Shown: positions 48,242 to 57,043 of the stretch, one piece after another | Layout: each line of letters opens with the position of its first letter | Numbering within the stretch: position 1 is the first letter of the stretch | DNA from: Microbacterium hibisci | GTDB lineage: Bacteria > Actinomycetota > Actinomycetes > Actinomycetales > Microbacteriaceae | DNA: 64,000 nt | Assembly: GCF_015278255.1 (NCBI RefSeq) | Contig: NZ_JADIJC010000007.1 | Span: 1 to 64,000, forward strand | Direction of reading: 5' to 3' | Notes under the pieces: generated by a model | What the model was told of the DNA's origin: nothing | Databases searched by the model: none | Seen by the model: the letters and a program-made list of their open reading frames with translations, nothing else | Position numbers and translations under genes: made by a program

Positions 48242-50622
48242 CCATGGAAGAGCAGACGATGGATGCCGCGACGCTGCGTCTCTGGAACGATCCGGCGCTG
48301 CCGGCCGACGAGCGCGTCGAGGCCCTCATCGCCGAGATGACGGTGGCCGAGAAGGTCGCGCAGCTGTACGGCGTCTGGGTCGGGGCATCCGCCGACGGCG
48401 AGGACGTCGCGCCCCACCAGCACGACATGAGCGACGACATCGACCTGGACGCGCTGCTGCCGGACGGACTCGGTCAGCTCACGCGGCCGTTCGGCACCGC
48501 TCCGGTCGACCCGGCGACGGGCGCGCTGTCGCTGCAGCGTGCGCAGCAGCGCATCGTCGAGGCGAACCGCTTCGGCATCCCCGCGCTCGCGCACGAGGAG
48601 TGCCTGGCCGGCTTCGCGACGTGGGGTGCGACGGCGTACCCCGTGCCGCTCAGCTGGGGCGCGACGTTCGATCCCGCGCTCGTGCGCGAGATGGGCGAGC
48701 GCATCGGCGCCGACATGCGCTCGGTGGGCGTGCACCAGGGGCTGGCGCCCGTGCTCGACGTCGTCCGCGACGCCCGCTGGGGCCGCGTCGAAGAGACGAT
48801 CGGCGAAGACCCCTACCTCGTCGGCACCGTCGCGACGGCCTACATCCAGGGCGTCGAGAGCACCGGCGTCGTGGCGACCCTCAAGCACTTCGTCGGGTAT
48901 TCGGCGTCGAAGGGCGGCCGCAATCTCGCGCCGGTGTCGGTCGGAGCGCGCGAGCTCGCCGACGTGCTGCTGCCGCCGTTCGAGATGGCCCTGCGCGAGA
49001 GCGGCGTGCGCTCGGTGATGAACTCGTACACCGACCTCGACGGCGTGCCGACGGCCGCCGACGAGAGCCTGCTCACCGGGCTGCTGCGCGACGAGTGGGG
49101 CTTCGAGGGCACGGTCGTCGCCGACTACTTCTCGATCGCGTTCCTCAAGGATCTGCACGGCGTCGCCGACGGCTGGACGGATGCCGCGACCCGCGCGCTC
49201 GCCGCCGGGATCGACGTCGAGCTGCCCACAGTGAAGACGTTCGGCGCCGACTTCGCGCGGGCCGTCGAGGACGGGGTGGTGGACGAGGCGCTCGTGGATC
49301 GCGCGCTGCGCCGTGTGCTCCGCCAGAAGGCGGAACTCGGCCTCCTCGACGAGGGCTGGTCGGCGGTGCCGCCGGCGCTCGCCGCGGCGGGCGCCGACTC
49401 GATCGAGGCCGTGCGCGGCACGGTCGACCTCGACCCGCCGCGAAACCGGGCGCTCGCCCGCCGCATCGCCGAGGAGGCGATCGTGCTGCTCCGCAACGAC
49501 GGCGTGCTGCCGCTCGGGCAGGGTCACGCGCCCCGGCGCATCGCCGTCGTCGGCCCGGTGGCCGACGACCCCTACGCCGTGCTCGGGTGCTATTCGTTCC
49601 CGTCGCACGTGGGGGTGCGGCATCCGGAATTCCCCCTCGGCATCGCCCTGCCGACGCTGCGCGAGTCGCTCGCGGCGGAGTTCCCGGCGGCCGAGATCTC
49701 CTACGCGGCAGGCACCACGATCGACGGCGGCGAGACCGACGGGTTCGCCGACGCCCTCGCGGTCGCGGCGGGCGCCGACGTCGTCGTGCTCGCGCTCGGC
49801 GACCGGGCGGGTCTGTTCGGCCGCGGCACGAGCGGGGAGGGCTGCGACGCGGCCGACCTCACGCTGCCCGGCGCGCAGCAGGCGCTCCTCGACGCGGTGC
49901 TCGAGACCGGGGTGCCGACCGTCGTGACGCTCCTCGCCGGGCGTCCGTATGCGCTCGGCGCGGCGCCCGAGCAGGCGGCGGCGATCGTGCAGAGCTTCTT
50001 CGCGGGCGAGGAGGGCACCGGCGCCATCGCCGGCGTGCTCAGCGGCCGCGTGAACCCCAGCGGACGCCTGCCGGTCAGCATCCCGCGCGACCCCGGTGCG
50101 CAGCCCTCGACCTACCTGGCGTCGAGGCTCGCCCGTCAGAACGACGTGTCGAACATCGACCCCACGCCGGCGTACCCGTTCGGGCACGGTCTCGGCTATG
50201 CGCCGGCGGTGTGGTCGGATGCCGAGTCGTCGGCCGCCGAGATGACCGCCGACGGCACCGTGACCGTGTCGATCCACGTCGGCAACGCCGGCGACCGCGA
50301 CGGGGTCGAGGTGGTGCAGCTGTACCTCCACGACCCGGCGGCCTCGGTGGTGCGACCGGTGCAGCGGCTCATCGCCTACGCGCGCGTGCCGCTCGCAGCG
50401 GGGGAGCGGGCCCGCGTCTCGTTCGAGGTGCCCGCCGACCTCGCGTCCTTCACCGGGCGCGACGGCCGACGCATCGTCGAGCCGGGCGAGCTCGTGCTCG
50501 GTTTCGGACGCTCCAGCGGCGAGATCGTCGCGACCCGATCGGTGCGCGTCGTCGGCGATGCCCGCCACCTCGACCACACCCGCAGGCTGCACGCGTCGGT
50601 GGTCGTGACCCCCGACGCGTGA
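48238..50622 (+). CDS. GH3 family beta-glucosidase/beta-xylosidase
   Basis: A 794-residue cytoplasmic (no signal peptide) GH3 enzyme. The N-terminal TIM-barrel domain has VAEKVAQLYG, LAHEECLAGFATWGATAYPV, VETIGEDPYLVGT and KHFVGYSASKGG. The nucleophile Asp is at about residue 296 in TVVADYFSIAFL. The second domain has AEEAIVLLRNDGVLPL, and a C-terminal fibronectin type III-like domain closes with the usual Val-rich strands. ATG at 48238 overlaps the permease stop; a 847-residue frame from 48079 is not real. With the co-transcribed importer it would hydrolyse imported xylo-oligosaccharides (or glucosides) to monomers. Confidence 0.92.
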   Translation: MTMEEQTMDAATLRLWNDPALPADERVEALIAEMTVAEKVAQLYGVWVGASADGEDVAPHQHDMSDDIDLDALLPDGLGQLTRPFGTAPVDPATGALSLQRAQQRIVEANRFGIPALAHEECLAGFATWGATAYPVPLSWGATFDPALVREMGERIGADMRSVGVHQGLAPVLDVVRDARWGRVEETIGEDPYLVGTVATAYIQGVESTGVVATLKHFVGYSASKGGRNLAPVSVGARELADVLLPPFEMALRESGVRSVMNSYTDLDGVPTAADESLLTGLLRDEWGFEGTVVADYFSIAFLKDLHGVADGWTDAATRALAAGIDVELPTVKTFGADFARAVEDGVVDEALVDRALRRVLRQKAELGLLDEGWSAVPPALAAAGADSIEAVRGTVDLDPPRNRALARRIAEEAIVLLRNDGVLPLGQGHAPRRIAVVGPVADDPYAVLGCYSFPSHVGVRHPEFPLGIALPTLRESLAAEFPAAEISYAAGTTIDGGETDGFADALAVAAGADVVVLALGDRAGLFGRGTSGEGCDAADLTLPGAQQALLDAVLETGVPTVVTLLAGRPYALGAAPEQAAAIVQSFFAGEEGTGAIAGVLSGRVNPSGRLPVSIPRDPGAQPSTYLASRLARQNDVSNIDPTPAYPFGHGLGYAPAVWSDAESSAAEMTADGTVTVSIHVGNAGDRDGVEVVQLYLHDPAASVVRPVQRLIAYARVPLAAGERARVSFEVPADLASFTGRDGRRIVEPGELVLGFGRSSGEIVATRSVRVVGDARHLDHTRRLHASVVVTPDA

Positions 50623-50627
50623 GCGCG

Positions 50628-50660
50628 GCGGCCGGGAACGCCCTCCGCGATCCCGGCCGC
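50628..50660. terminator. Hairpin between GH3 and GH10 genes
   Basis: GCGGCCGGGA (50628-50637) pairs with TCCCGGCCGC (50651-50660) with a 13-nt loop. It is six bases after the GH3 stop. It may separate the two transcripts or be a processing or attenuation point. Confidence 0.5.
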
Positions 50661-50716
50661 ACCGCACCCGCCTCCCTCGCCACACCCCCATCCCCATACG
50701 CGCGAAGGAGCGCACC

Positions 50717-53700
50717 ATGCAAAGACGCAGGACCCTGGGAACCCTCCTCGTGGCCGCGGCGACCGCCGCCGCCGCGACGATCGGACTCGCCGCGCCGGCG
50801 AGCGCCGCGCCGACCGTCGTCAGCGCGACGGACTTCGAAGACGGAACGACCGGGCCGTGGGGCGCGCGCGGCGGCGTGACGCTGACGGTGACGGATGCCG
50901 AGGCGCACAGCGGCACGCGATCGGTGGCGGTGACCGGTCGCACCGGTGACTGGCAAGGTCTCTCGGCGAGCTCGACGGGCCTCCTGACGGCGGGCACGAC
51001 CTACGAGATCTCGGCCTGGGTCAAGCTGCCCGCCGGCACCGAGGGCACGAGCGGGCTCCACTTCACCGCGGAGCAGATCCCCACCTCGGGCTCGAACACG
51101 TACTCGTGGATCGGCGGCGCGATCGCCACGACGGCCGATTCGTGGGTGCAGATCGGCGGCACGTACACCGTTCCCGCCGGCCTCGCCTCGGTGAACGTGT
51201 ACATCGAGGCCGCGCCGATCGCCGGGCAGCACCCGTCGTTCCTCGTCGACGACATCGTCATCACCACCGAGGACGCGGGCACCCCGCCGCCGGAGGAGCA
51301 GATCGTGATCGACAGCGACTTCGAATCCGGGCTCGACGGGTGGGCGCTGCGCTCGGGCAGCGGCTCGACCACGGCGACCGTCGCCCTGTCGACGGCCACC
51401 GCTCACGGGGGCGCGCAGTCGGCGGTCGTCACGGACCGCACCGGACAGGGCGACGGCATCGGGCACGACGTCACCGGCCTGCTCGACCCCGCCGTCACAT
51501 ACGAGCTCAGCGCGTGGGTGCGCTTCGGCGACGGCCAGCCGGTCGACGACGTGTGGCTGAGCCGCGCGAACACCGAGGGCGGCACGACCGCGTTCGCGAC
51601 GATCGCCCAGTTCGACGGCGTGACGAACACCGGCTGGTCGCAGGTGACCGCGCGCTTCCAGGGCTCCGACGCGGCGCAGTCGCTGCTGTACTTCGAGACG
51701 CGGTGGGACAACGGCGCGGCGGGCAACACGAGCGACCTGTACGTCGACGACATCGTGCTGCGCGTGCCGGCCCCCGGCGTGATCGAAGACCTCACGGGCA
51801 TCAAGGAGACGGTCGACTTCCCCGTCGGCGTCGCCATCGACAGCCGTGAGACGGCGGGTGCGGCATCCGAGCTCCTGCTTCGCCACTTCGATCAGGTGAC
51901 TCCCGAGAACTTCATGAAGCCCGAGGCCTGGTACGACGCGAACGGCGACTTCGTCGCCGAGAACGCCGAGGCCGACGCGCTCATGGACTTCGCCCAGGAG
52001 AACGACCTCGGCGTGTACGGCCACGTGCTGGTCTGGCACAGCCAGACGCCGACCTGGTTCTTCCAGGACGACGCGGGGCAGCCTCTCGCCGCCGACGACG
52101 CCGGCAAGGCGCTCCTGCGCGAGCGCCTGCGCACGCATGTGTTCGACGTCGCCCAGTACCTGTCGGACCGGTACGGAGCATTCGGCAGCGCGACCAACCC
52201 GCTGCGTGCGATCGATGTGGTCAACGAGGTGGTGTCGGACGGGAGCGAGTTCGCCGACGGCCTGCGCCGCAGCGAGTGGTACCGCATCCTCGGCGAGGAG
52301 TTCATCGACCTCTCGTTCGCGTACGCCGACGAGGCGTTCAACGAGGTCCACGCCGCGGCCGGCGCCGACCGCCCGGTGACCCTGTTCATCAACGACTACA
52401 ACACCGAACAGGGCGGCAAGCAGCAGCGCTACCTCGCCCTCGTCGAGCGCCTGCTGGCGCGCGGCGTGCCGGTCGACGGCGTGGGACACCAGTTCCACGT
52501 GAGCCTCGCGATGCCGGTGTCGGCGCTCGAGGCGGCGATCACCGCGTTCGAGCACCTCCCCGTCACCCAGGCCGTCACCGAGCTCGACGTGACGACCGGC
52601 ACGCCCGTGACCGAGGCGAAGCTCGTCGACCAGGGCTACTACTACCGCGACGCGTTCCGCGTCTTCCGCGCCCACGCGGACGACCTGTTCTCGGTCACGG
52701 TGTGGGGTCTCACCGACGGACGCAGCTGGCGGGTCGACTCGGGGGCGCCGCTGCTCTTCGACGACGACCTGCAGGCCAAGCCCGCGTACTACGGTGCCGT
52801 CGACGGCGACCTGCCCGCCCCCCTGCGGACGGCGAACGTCTTCGCCGGCGACGTCGCGCTCGACGCCGCCGCGACCGCGTCGCCCGAGTGGCGCCGGCTG
52901 CCGCTGCACGCGATCGAGGGCGTGGCGTCGTTCCAGCTGCGCTGGGCCGCGGATCACCTCACGGTGTACGCGAGCGTCGACGATGCGACGACGGATGCCG
53001 CGGACGGCGTCGAGCTCGCGCTCGGCGACGCCGTGTACGGCGTGGCACGCGACGGCTCGGGTGACGTGCCGGCCGTCGTCACCGAGCGCGAGGGAGGGTA
53101 CGACCTCGTCGCGCGCCTCCCGCTCGCCGCGGCGGCCGAGGGGCAGACGCTCGCCTTCGACGTGCGCGTCGACATCGGCACGGCGACCGTCGGCTGGAAC
53201 GCCGAGGGAGAGCTGGGCACGCTGACGCTCATCGAGCCGCTGTCGTTCCTCGAGGTGGTGCAGGCGGATGCCGCACCCGTGGTGGACGGCACGATCGACG
53301 CCGTGTGGGCCGACGCCGCGTCGGTCACCACCGGCAAGGCGGTGCTGGGCGAGAACGGCGCGACCGCGACCGTGCGGACGCTCTGGTCGGGCTCGAGGCT
53401 GTACGTGCTCGCGGAGGTCGCCGACCCGGTCGTCGACGTCAGCGGCTCCGACCCGTGGATCCAGGACTCGGTGGAGGTGTACGTCGACCCGGGCAACGCC
53501 AAGAACGGCTCGTACCGCTACGACGACACGCAGATCCGCGTGAGCGCCGCCAACGCGGTGTCGTTCGGCACCGGCGACGAGGCGTTCCAGCGAGCCCGCG
53601 TGCAGACGGCCACCGCGCTCGTCGACGGCGGGTACGTCGTGGAGCTCGCGATCGACCTCGGCGACGCGGCGACGCTCGGCTCGTTCCACGGCCTGGACTT

Positions 53701-54103
53701 CCAGGTCAACGACGCGTCGGCCGGCCAGCGCACGGCGATCCGCAACTGGGCGGACCCGACCGGCGCCGGCTACCAGTCGACCGCGCGCTGGGGCGTCGGC
53801 GAGTTCGTCGGCCCCGCGGCACCTGCGGCCCCCGTCAACGTCGTCGCGCCGTCGATCGACGGGCAGGCCGCGGTGGGGTCCAAGCTCACGGCCGACCCGG
53901 GAGAGTGGGACACCGACGGGCTGACGTTCGGCTACCGCTGGCAGCGCGACGGGATCGACATCCCCGGCGCCACGCGCGCGATTCACGTGGTGCGAGGGGC
54001 CGACCGCGGTCACGAGCTGAGCGTGGTGGTCACGGCCGCGGCAGAGGGACTGCCGTCTGCGGCGGCCGAGTCAGAGCCTGTCGAGGTTCCGGCCAAGCGC
54101 TGA
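50717..54103 (+). CDS. Secreted multidomain GH10 endo-1,4-beta-xylanase
   Basis: An 1128-residue secreted enzyme. Order: signal peptide 1-30 (cut after ASAA); two carbohydrate-binding modules of the CBM4/9/22 type at about 35-190 and 195-350 (each beginning with a DFE..G.W strand and ending FLVDDIVI / LYVDDIVL); GH10 catalytic domain about 355-695; two DOMON/CBM9-like domains about 700-1035; and an Ig-like domain to the end. In GH10 the acid/base is E504 in DVVNEVVSD and the nucleophile E622 in VTELDVTT; GHVLVWHSQTPTWFF is also typical. It should cleave xylan outside the cell. It follows the GH3 gene by 94 bp and may be transcribed with it. Confidence 0.93.
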   Translation: MQRRRTLGTLLVAAATAAAATIGLAAPASAAPTVVSATDFEDGTTGPWGARGGVTLTVTDAEAHSGTRSVAVTGRTGDWQGLSASSTGLLTAGTTYEISAWVKLPAGTEGTSGLHFTAEQIPTSGSNTYSWIGGAIATTADSWVQIGGTYTVPAGLASVNVYIEAAPIAGQHPSFLVDDIVITTEDAGTPPPEEQIVIDSDFESGLDGWALRSGSGSTTATVALSTATAHGGAQSAVVTDRTGQGDGIGHDVTGLLDPAVTYELSAWVRFGDGQPVDDVWLSRANTEGGTTAFATIAQFDGVTNTGWSQVTARFQGSDAAQSLLYFETRWDNGAAGNTSDLYVDDIVLRVPAPGVIEDLTGIKETVDFPVGVAIDSRETAGAASELLLRHFDQVTPENFMKPEAWYDANGDFVAENAEADALMDFAQENDLGVYGHVLVWHSQTPTWFFQDDAGQPLAADDAGKALLRERLRTHVFDVAQYLSDRYGAFGSATNPLRAIDVVNEVVSDGSEFADGLRRSEWYRILGEEFIDLSFAYADEAFNEVHAAAGADRPVTLFINDYNTEQGGKQQRYLALVERLLARGVPVDGVGHQFHVSLAMPVSALEAAITAFEHLPVTQAVTELDVTTGTPVTEAKLVDQGYYYRDAFRVFRAHADDLFSVTVWGLTDGRSWRVDSGAPLLFDDDLQAKPAYYGAVDGDLPAPLRTANVFAGDVALDAAATASPEWRRLPLHAIEGVASFQLRWAADHLTVYASVDDATTDAADGVELALGDAVYGVARDGSGDVPAVVTEREGGYDLVARLPLAAAAEGQTLAFDVRVDIGTATVGWNAEGELGTLTLIEPLSFLEVVQADAAPVVDGTIDAVWADAASVTTGKAVLGENGATATVRTLWSGSRLYVLAEVADPVVDVSGSDPWIQDSVEVYVDPGNAKNGSYRYDDTQIRVSAANAVSFGTGDEAFQRARVQTATALVDGGYVVELAIDLGDAATLGSFHGLDFQVNDASAGQRTAIRNWADPTGAGYQSTARWGVGEFVGPAAPAAPVNVVAPSIDGQAAVGSKLTADPGEWDTDGLTFGYRWQRDGIDIPGATRAIHVVRGADRGHELSVVVTAAAEGLPSAAAESEPVEVPAKR

Positions 54104-54106
54104 GCC

Positions 54107-54144
54107 GAAGGGGTGGGCGCGCCGCGCGGCGCGCCCACCCCTTC
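54107..54144. terminator. 38-base perfect palindrome after the xylanase gene
   Basis: GAAGGGGTGGGCGCGCCGC (54107-54125) is followed directly by its exact reverse complement (54126-54144). It begins three bases after the xylanase stop and lies before the convergent small gene at 54231. A bidirectional terminator is the obvious reading; loopless perfect symmetry of this length is notable. Confidence 0.75.
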
Positions 54145-54230
54145 CGGCGGGGCGGTGGCATCCGTTCCCGCGGGTCTGCGGCTGTTCGTGCGGCGCGCTC
54201 GTCCGCGCCGTCGGCGGACGGGCGGCGGCC

Positions 54231-54548
54231 TCAGCGAGCCTCTGCCGCCGCGGGACGGATCGAGTCCACAGCGGCGGCGAAATCCAGGGTCTGCAGCACC
54301 TCGACGGCGCGGTCGTACCGCGGTCCCGCGAGGACGACGAAGACGGCGCCGACGACATCGATGAACCCGACGGTGACGCCGCAGGAGCGCACCTCGTAGC
54401 GATCGATGTCGACGAGCTCCCAGCGGACCGCCGAGTCCTCCGGGGCGGGCGGCTCAGGACGCCGAAGCGGCAGCTCTTTCAGCGCCGGCATGACGCGCGC
54501 ACGCAGGACGTTGCGCCGTGCGGGCGAGGTCGGACTCTCGAGCACCAT
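54231..54548 (-). CDS. Hypothetical small protein
   Basis: A 105-residue protein. The N-terminal half is charged (RRNVLRARVMPALKELPLRR). The C-terminal half has alternating beta-like and helical segments (VDIDRYEVRSCGVTVGFIDV, VGAVFVVLAGPRYDRAVEVL). I do not recognise it. A good GAGGAGG site just upstream of ATG 54548 supports translation. It faces the GH10 gene tail to tail. Confidence 0.55.
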   Translation of the reverse strand: MVLESPTSPARRNVLRARVMPALKELPLRRPEPPAPEDSAVRWELVDIDRYEVRSCGVTVGFIDVVGAVFVVLAGPRYDRAVEVLQTLDFAAAVDSIRPAAAEAR

Positions 54549-54753
54549 CGGGGAGCCTCCTCTCGTCGTGCAACGATCCTGGTCCCACGGCGTTTCCGGC
54601 GCACGGGGCTTGACGTCCTGAGCGAGTCGGGCTAGAGCGGTTCACCGTCTCCCCGGCGCGCCCGTGCGCCAGGCTCCTTTGTAGCGGTCTGGGATGAATG
54701 CGGTGCCACGCTCGTCTGAACGTCCGGTGCCGTCGCCGTGCGGCGGGCCCGGA
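54549..54753. other. Intergenic region with an orphan promoter-like pair
   Basis: No protein gene is evident in these 205 bp. On the plus strand TTGACG (54610-54615), a 17-bp spacer and TAGAGC (54633-54638) form a good promoter. A small GGCGC/GCGCC hairpin (54655-54670) follows and then a CCTTT run. Downstream plus-strand sequence is the antisense of the LacI gene. A short untranslated transcript or antisense RNA is possible. Confidence 0.3.
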
Positions 54754-55761
54754 TCAGGCCGCGTAAGGAGCGGTGCTCCCGCGCACGACGAGGTGGGTGG
54801 CGAGATCCATCCGCAGGGTGTCGGGCTGGGCGCCCTCCGCCAGGCGGATCGCGAGGCGCGTGGCCTCCTCGCCCATGCGGCGCAACGGCTGGTGGACGGT
54901 CGTCAGCTGCGGGCTCATCCACCGCGACAGCGCGATGTCGTCATAGCCGACCACCGAAAGGTCGTCCGGCACGCGCAGGCCCGCGGCCGACCCGGCCGCG
55001 ATCACTCCGAGCGCCTGCAGGTCGCTGCCCGCGAAGATCGCCGTGGGCGGGTCGGCCAGTGCCAGCAGTTCGCGGCCGGCGGCCTCGCCGCCGCCCGGGT
55101 GGAAGTCGCCGAACCGGATGAGCTGCGGGTCGATGGGCAGGCCCGCCGCGTTCATCGCCGAGCGGTAGCCGTCGACGCGGGCCAGCGAGCACATCATGTC
55201 TTCGGGGCCGGTGATCGCCGCGATGCGGTGGTGCCCCAGTTCGATGAGGTGCCGCGTGGCCATGAGTCCGCCCGACCAGTTGGCCGATCCCACCGACGGC
55301 ACGTCGGGGGAGGGATCGCCCGCCGGATCCATGATGACGAAGGGGATGCCCTGGGCGCGCAGCTTGTCACGCAGTCGCGGCGCGATGTCGGAGAACACCA
55401 GCACCACGCCCACCGGCCGGCGGCGCAGCACGCCGTCGATCCAATCGGCGCCGGGCGTGTGCCGGTCGCCGCTCACCGTGAGCACGACCGAGAGCCCCGC
55501 GGCGTGTGCGGCGTCCTCCACGCCCTCGATGACCTCCATCGACCAGCTCGGCTCGAGCTCGTGGAACACCAGTTCGACGAACTCGCTGCGCTGCTTGGCG
55601 GATCGGCGGGTGTAGCCGTGACGCGCCAGCTCGGTCTCGAGGCGCGCCCGCGTAGCCGGAGCGACGTCGGTGCGGCCGTTGAGCACCTTCGACACGGTCG
55701 CGAGCGACACGCCGGCTTCCGCGGCGATCGCGGCGAGCGTGATGCGGGTGGTGTCGCTCAT
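54754..55761 (-). CDS. LacI-family regulator of the xylan block
   Basis: A 335-residue LacI regulator. HTH at residues 7-30 (ITLAAIAAEAGVSLATVSKV, LNGRTDVAPATRARLETEL). Sensor features include AKQRSEFVELVFHELEPSWS and the closing AAGLRVPDDLSVVGYDDIAL. ATG at 55761 gives the canonical N-terminus; a start at 55884 is upstream junk. Its promoter carries CGAAACTTTTG, one base off the 11-mer CGAAACTTTCG found before both ABC operons of the block. I infer autoregulation and repression of the xylan genes, similar to the BxlR/XylR type known in streptomycetes. Confidence 0.88.
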   Translation of the reverse strand: MSDTTRITLAAIAAEAGVSLATVSKVLNGRTDVAPATRARLETELARHGYTRRSAKQRSEFVELVFHELEPSWSMEVIEGVEDAAHAAGLSVVLTVSGDRHTPGADWIDGVLRRRPVGVVLVFSDIAPRLRDKLRAQGIPFVIMDPAGDPSPDVPSVGSANWSGGLMATRHLIELGHHRIAAITGPEDMMCSLARVDGYRSAMNAAGLPIDPQLIRFGDFHPGGGEAAGRELLALADPPTAIFAGSDLQALGVIAAGSAAGLRVPDDLSVVGYDDIALSRWMSPQLTTVHQPLRRMGEEATRLAIRLAEGAQPDTLRMDLATHLVVRGSTAPYAA

Positions 55762-55776
55762 GGTGCGATCGTATTC

Positions 55777-55787
55777 CGAAACTTTTG
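55777..55787. promoter_or_regulatory. LacI-type operator at its own promoter
   Basis: CGAAACTTTTG (55777-55787) differs at one base from CGAAACTTTCG seen at 45035 and 59512. It lies 16 bases upstream of the minus-strand LacI start, inside its promoter/leader, fitting autoregulation. Confidence 0.65.
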
Positions 55788-55804
55788 AGATCCGCGCGAA
55801 ACCG

Positions 55805-57043
55805 TCACCAGTCGTGCACCGTTCCGTCGCCGAGGCGGTTGAACGGCAGGTAGGCCTGCACGTAGGGATACTTCCCCGCCTCATCGACGTCGAGATCGAC
55901 GCCGATCCCGGGCAGCTCGCCGGGGTGCAGCATCCCGTCCTCCCAGGTGAACGACTGCCGGAAGACCGCGTCGGTGCGCGCGCCGTGCTTCATGTACTCC
56001 TGGATGCCGAAGTTGTGGATCGCGAGACCGAGGTGCAGCGCGGCGGCCATGCCCACCGGAGAGATGTCGGTGGGGCCGTGCATGCCGGACTTGATCTGGT
56101 ACTGCGAGGCGTAGTCGAGGACCTTCTTGAGGTGCGTGATGCCGCCGGTGTGCGTGACGGCGGAGCGCACGTAGTCGATCAGCTGCTCGCGGATGATCTG
56201 CTGGTAGTCCCACACGGTGTTGAAGATCTCGCCGATCGCGAGCGGCGTGGTGGTGTGCTGGCGCACCAGGCGGAGGGCCTCCTGGTTCTCGGCGGGCGTG
56301 CAGTCCTCGAGCCAGAACAGGTCGTAGGGCTCGAGCGACTTGCCCAGCTGCGCCGCCTGGACCGGCGTCATCCGGTGATGGCCGTCGTGGAGCAGCGGCA
56401 GCTCGGGGCCGAACTCGGCCCGGACCGCCTCGAAGACGGTCGGCACGTGCCGCAGGTACGAGCGGGTGTCCCAGTCCTCCTCGTTCGGCAGGGCCCCGCG
56501 CTGCGCGGGCTCGTGGTCGTAGCGCACGCCGGTGTTCGCCTCGTACGTCGCATTGGAGGCGATGCCGTAGATCGACTTCAGGCCGGGCACTCCCGTCTGT
56601 ATCCGGATCGCGCGGTATCCCTGTGCCAGGTGGCTGCGCACGGAGTCGAAGAGCTCGGGCAGATCCCTGCCCGACGCGTGCCCGTAGGCGAGCAGCCCGG
56701 TCCGCGACGCGCCGCCGAGCAGCTGGTACAGCGGCATCCCCGCGGCCTTGGCCTTCAGATCCCACAGCGCCACATCGACAGCGGCGATCGCGGCCATCGT
56801 GACGGGGCCCCGGCGCCAGTAGGCCGAGCGGTAGAGGAACTGCCAGGTGTCCTCGATGCGGTGCGCGTCCCGCCCGAGGAGCAGCGGGACGACGTGCTCC
56901 TGGAGGTAGGCGACCACGGCGAGTTCACGGCCGTTCAGCGTCGCGTCGCCGAGCCCGACGAGCCCGTCGTCGGTCGTCAGCCTCAGCGTGACGAAGTTGC
57001 GGTCGGGGCTGGTGACGATGACCTCGGCCCGGTCGATGATCAT
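55805..57043 (-). CDS. Enolase-superfamily D-mannonate dehydratase (ManD-like)
   Basis: A 412-residue enolase-superfamily enzyme. N-terminal capping domain: [33 protein letters not shown]. Barrel domain: [43 protein letters not shown], metal ligands in [18 protein letters not shown] and [12 protein letters not shown], and the [10 protein letters not shown] segment. These are typical of ManD, which dehydrates D-mannonate (or gluconate) to 2-keto-3-deoxygluconate. ATG at 57043 overlaps the stop of the reductase gene by 4 bp. It would finish the oxidation/reduction route for glucuronic acid side chains of glucuronoxylan. Confidence 0.88.
   Translation of the reverse strand: MIIDRAEVIVTSPDRNFVTLRLTTDDGLVGLGDATLNGRELAVVAYLQEHVVPLLLGRDAHRIEDTWQFLYRSAYWRRGPVTMAAIAAVDVALWDLKAKAAGMPLYQLLGGASRTGLLAYGHASGRDLPELFDSVRSHLAQGYRAIRIQTGVPGLKSIYGIASNATYEANTGVRYDHEPAQRGALPNEEDWDTRSYLRHVPTVFEAVRAEFGPELPLLHDGHHRMTPVQAAQLGKSLEPYDLFWLEDCTPAENQEALRLVRQHTTTPLAIGEIFNTVWDYQQIIREQLIDYVRSAVTHTGGITHLKKVLDYASQYQIKSGMHGPTDISPVGMAAALHLGLAIHNFGIQEYMKHGARTDAVFRQSFTWEDGMLHPGELPGIGVDLDVDEAGKYPYVQAYLPFNRLGDGTVHDW

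Noticed and set aside
50450-54013. An 1187-codon minus-strand frame opposite the GH10 xylanase
   Set aside because: It mirrors a well-defined multidomain enzyme. The product has no domains and is dominated by Arg, Val, Glu and His as in antisense frames of high-GC genes.
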